DNA from: Candidatus Zymogenus sp.
Lineage (GTDB): Bacteria; Desulfobacterota; Zymogenia; Zymogenales; Zymogenaceae
Assembly (NCBI GenBank): GCA_030613285.1
Contig: JAUWME010000160.1
Location: 1 to 6,010 of the forward strand
Direction: 5' to 3'
DNA length: 6,010 nucleotides
The translations under genes were made by a program, and so were the position numbers. The first letter of the stretch is position 1; each line of letters opens with the position of its first letter. Shown piece after piece: positions 5,782 through 6,010 of this stretch. The notes beneath the pieces are model-generated. The model searched no databases. It was given only the letters and a program-made list of their open reading frames with translations, and was not told where the DNA came from.

Positions 5782-5979
5782 TTACGATTTTGGGGAAGGA
5801 TGGATTAGTTCTGAATTGTCAGGGTAGGCCTTTGAGCAAATTTCTCCGAAGAGGGCGTCAAAGACGAGGAAATGAAAATAAAAAGTCAAAAAAGCTTTAA
5901 AAAGTGTGCCAATTAGAATCTTGTACGGCCAATCATTATCTTGAAACGGGTACGAAAAGGCTTTTTTAAAGTCCGCCAT
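5782..5979 (-). pseudogene. Internally deleted DUF4013 paralogue
   Basis: The 65-residue frame begins MADFKKAFSYPFQDNDWPYKILIGTLF, which lines up with the first 27 residues of the DUF4013 protein at 4166-4888. It then jumps to FLVFDALFGEICSKAY, which lines up with that protein's C-terminal LVFFPLFGETCAGAY (217-231). About 165-175 central residues, including LPEWDDWG and several membrane segments, are missing without breaking the frame. The bases before the ATG also match (TGGA then A-rich), but GGAGGT has become GGATGA, a weaker ribosome site. The last 15 residues do not match. An in-frame TTG at 5991 is an unlikely start, because the ATG aligns with the paralogue's start. This is either a decaying copy or a real one-to-two-segment mini-protein. 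The label pseudogene is my preferred reading, not proven. Confidence 0.6.
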
Positions 5980-6010
5980 TTTTTCATCCAAAAAAGAGTA
6001 TTGCGTATTT

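Noticed and set aside
5776..5796. CCCCA/TGGGG inverted repeat at the end of the DUF4013 remnant
   Set aside because: The five-bp stem has a ten-base loop and no T run on either strand, so it is not a credible terminator.

Overview
The window looks like a piece of an anaerobic bacterial chromosome, most likely from the deltaproteobacterial (Desulfobacterota-like) world. The main clue is an AhbB-type siroheme decarboxylase next to hemL. This points to the siroheme-dependent (Ahb) route to heme, known from sulfate-reducing deltaproteobacteria and from archaea. Bacterial-style Shine-Dalgarno sites (for example GGAGGT) and a good sigma70-like promoter argue for a bacterium. The lineage is inferred from gene content only.

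Layout. At the left edge, bases 1-366 (+) hold the C-terminal end of an amidohydrolase-family protein. It converges on a long leftward-transcribed block. Read in transcription order from right to left, this block is: a DUF4013 membrane protein (4888-4166), a strong minus-strand intrinsic terminator (4038-3994), a WapI-like small protein (3749-3279), a metallo-beta-lactamase-fold hydrolase (3216-2524), ahbB (2374-1862) and hemL (1803-502), with a short terminator-like hairpin just past hemL. Thymidylate kinase (tmk, 5089-5730, +) is transcribed divergently from the DUF4013 gene. Right of tmk, again on the minus strand, lies a 65-residue DUF4013-like reading frame that keeps only the two ends of the family (5979-5782).

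How the genes fit together. HemL makes 5-aminolevulinate, the first committed tetrapyrrole precursor. AhbB acts later, removing two carboxyl groups from siroheme on the way to heme. Their adjacency (58 bp gap, no terminator seen between them) suggests one transcript covering early and late steps. The promoter in front of ahbB is placed so that the mRNA would have almost no 5' leader. The AhbA partner is not in the window. The MBL hydrolase, the WapI-like protein and the DUF4013 proteins have no demonstrable link to heme synthesis.

I see no CRISPR array, transposase, tRNA, rRNA or recognisable defence system. The points most worth a second look are the internally deleted DUF4013 paralogue, the near-leaderless ahbB promoter, the orphan WapI-like protein, and a terminator whose G-U pairs show which strand it works on.
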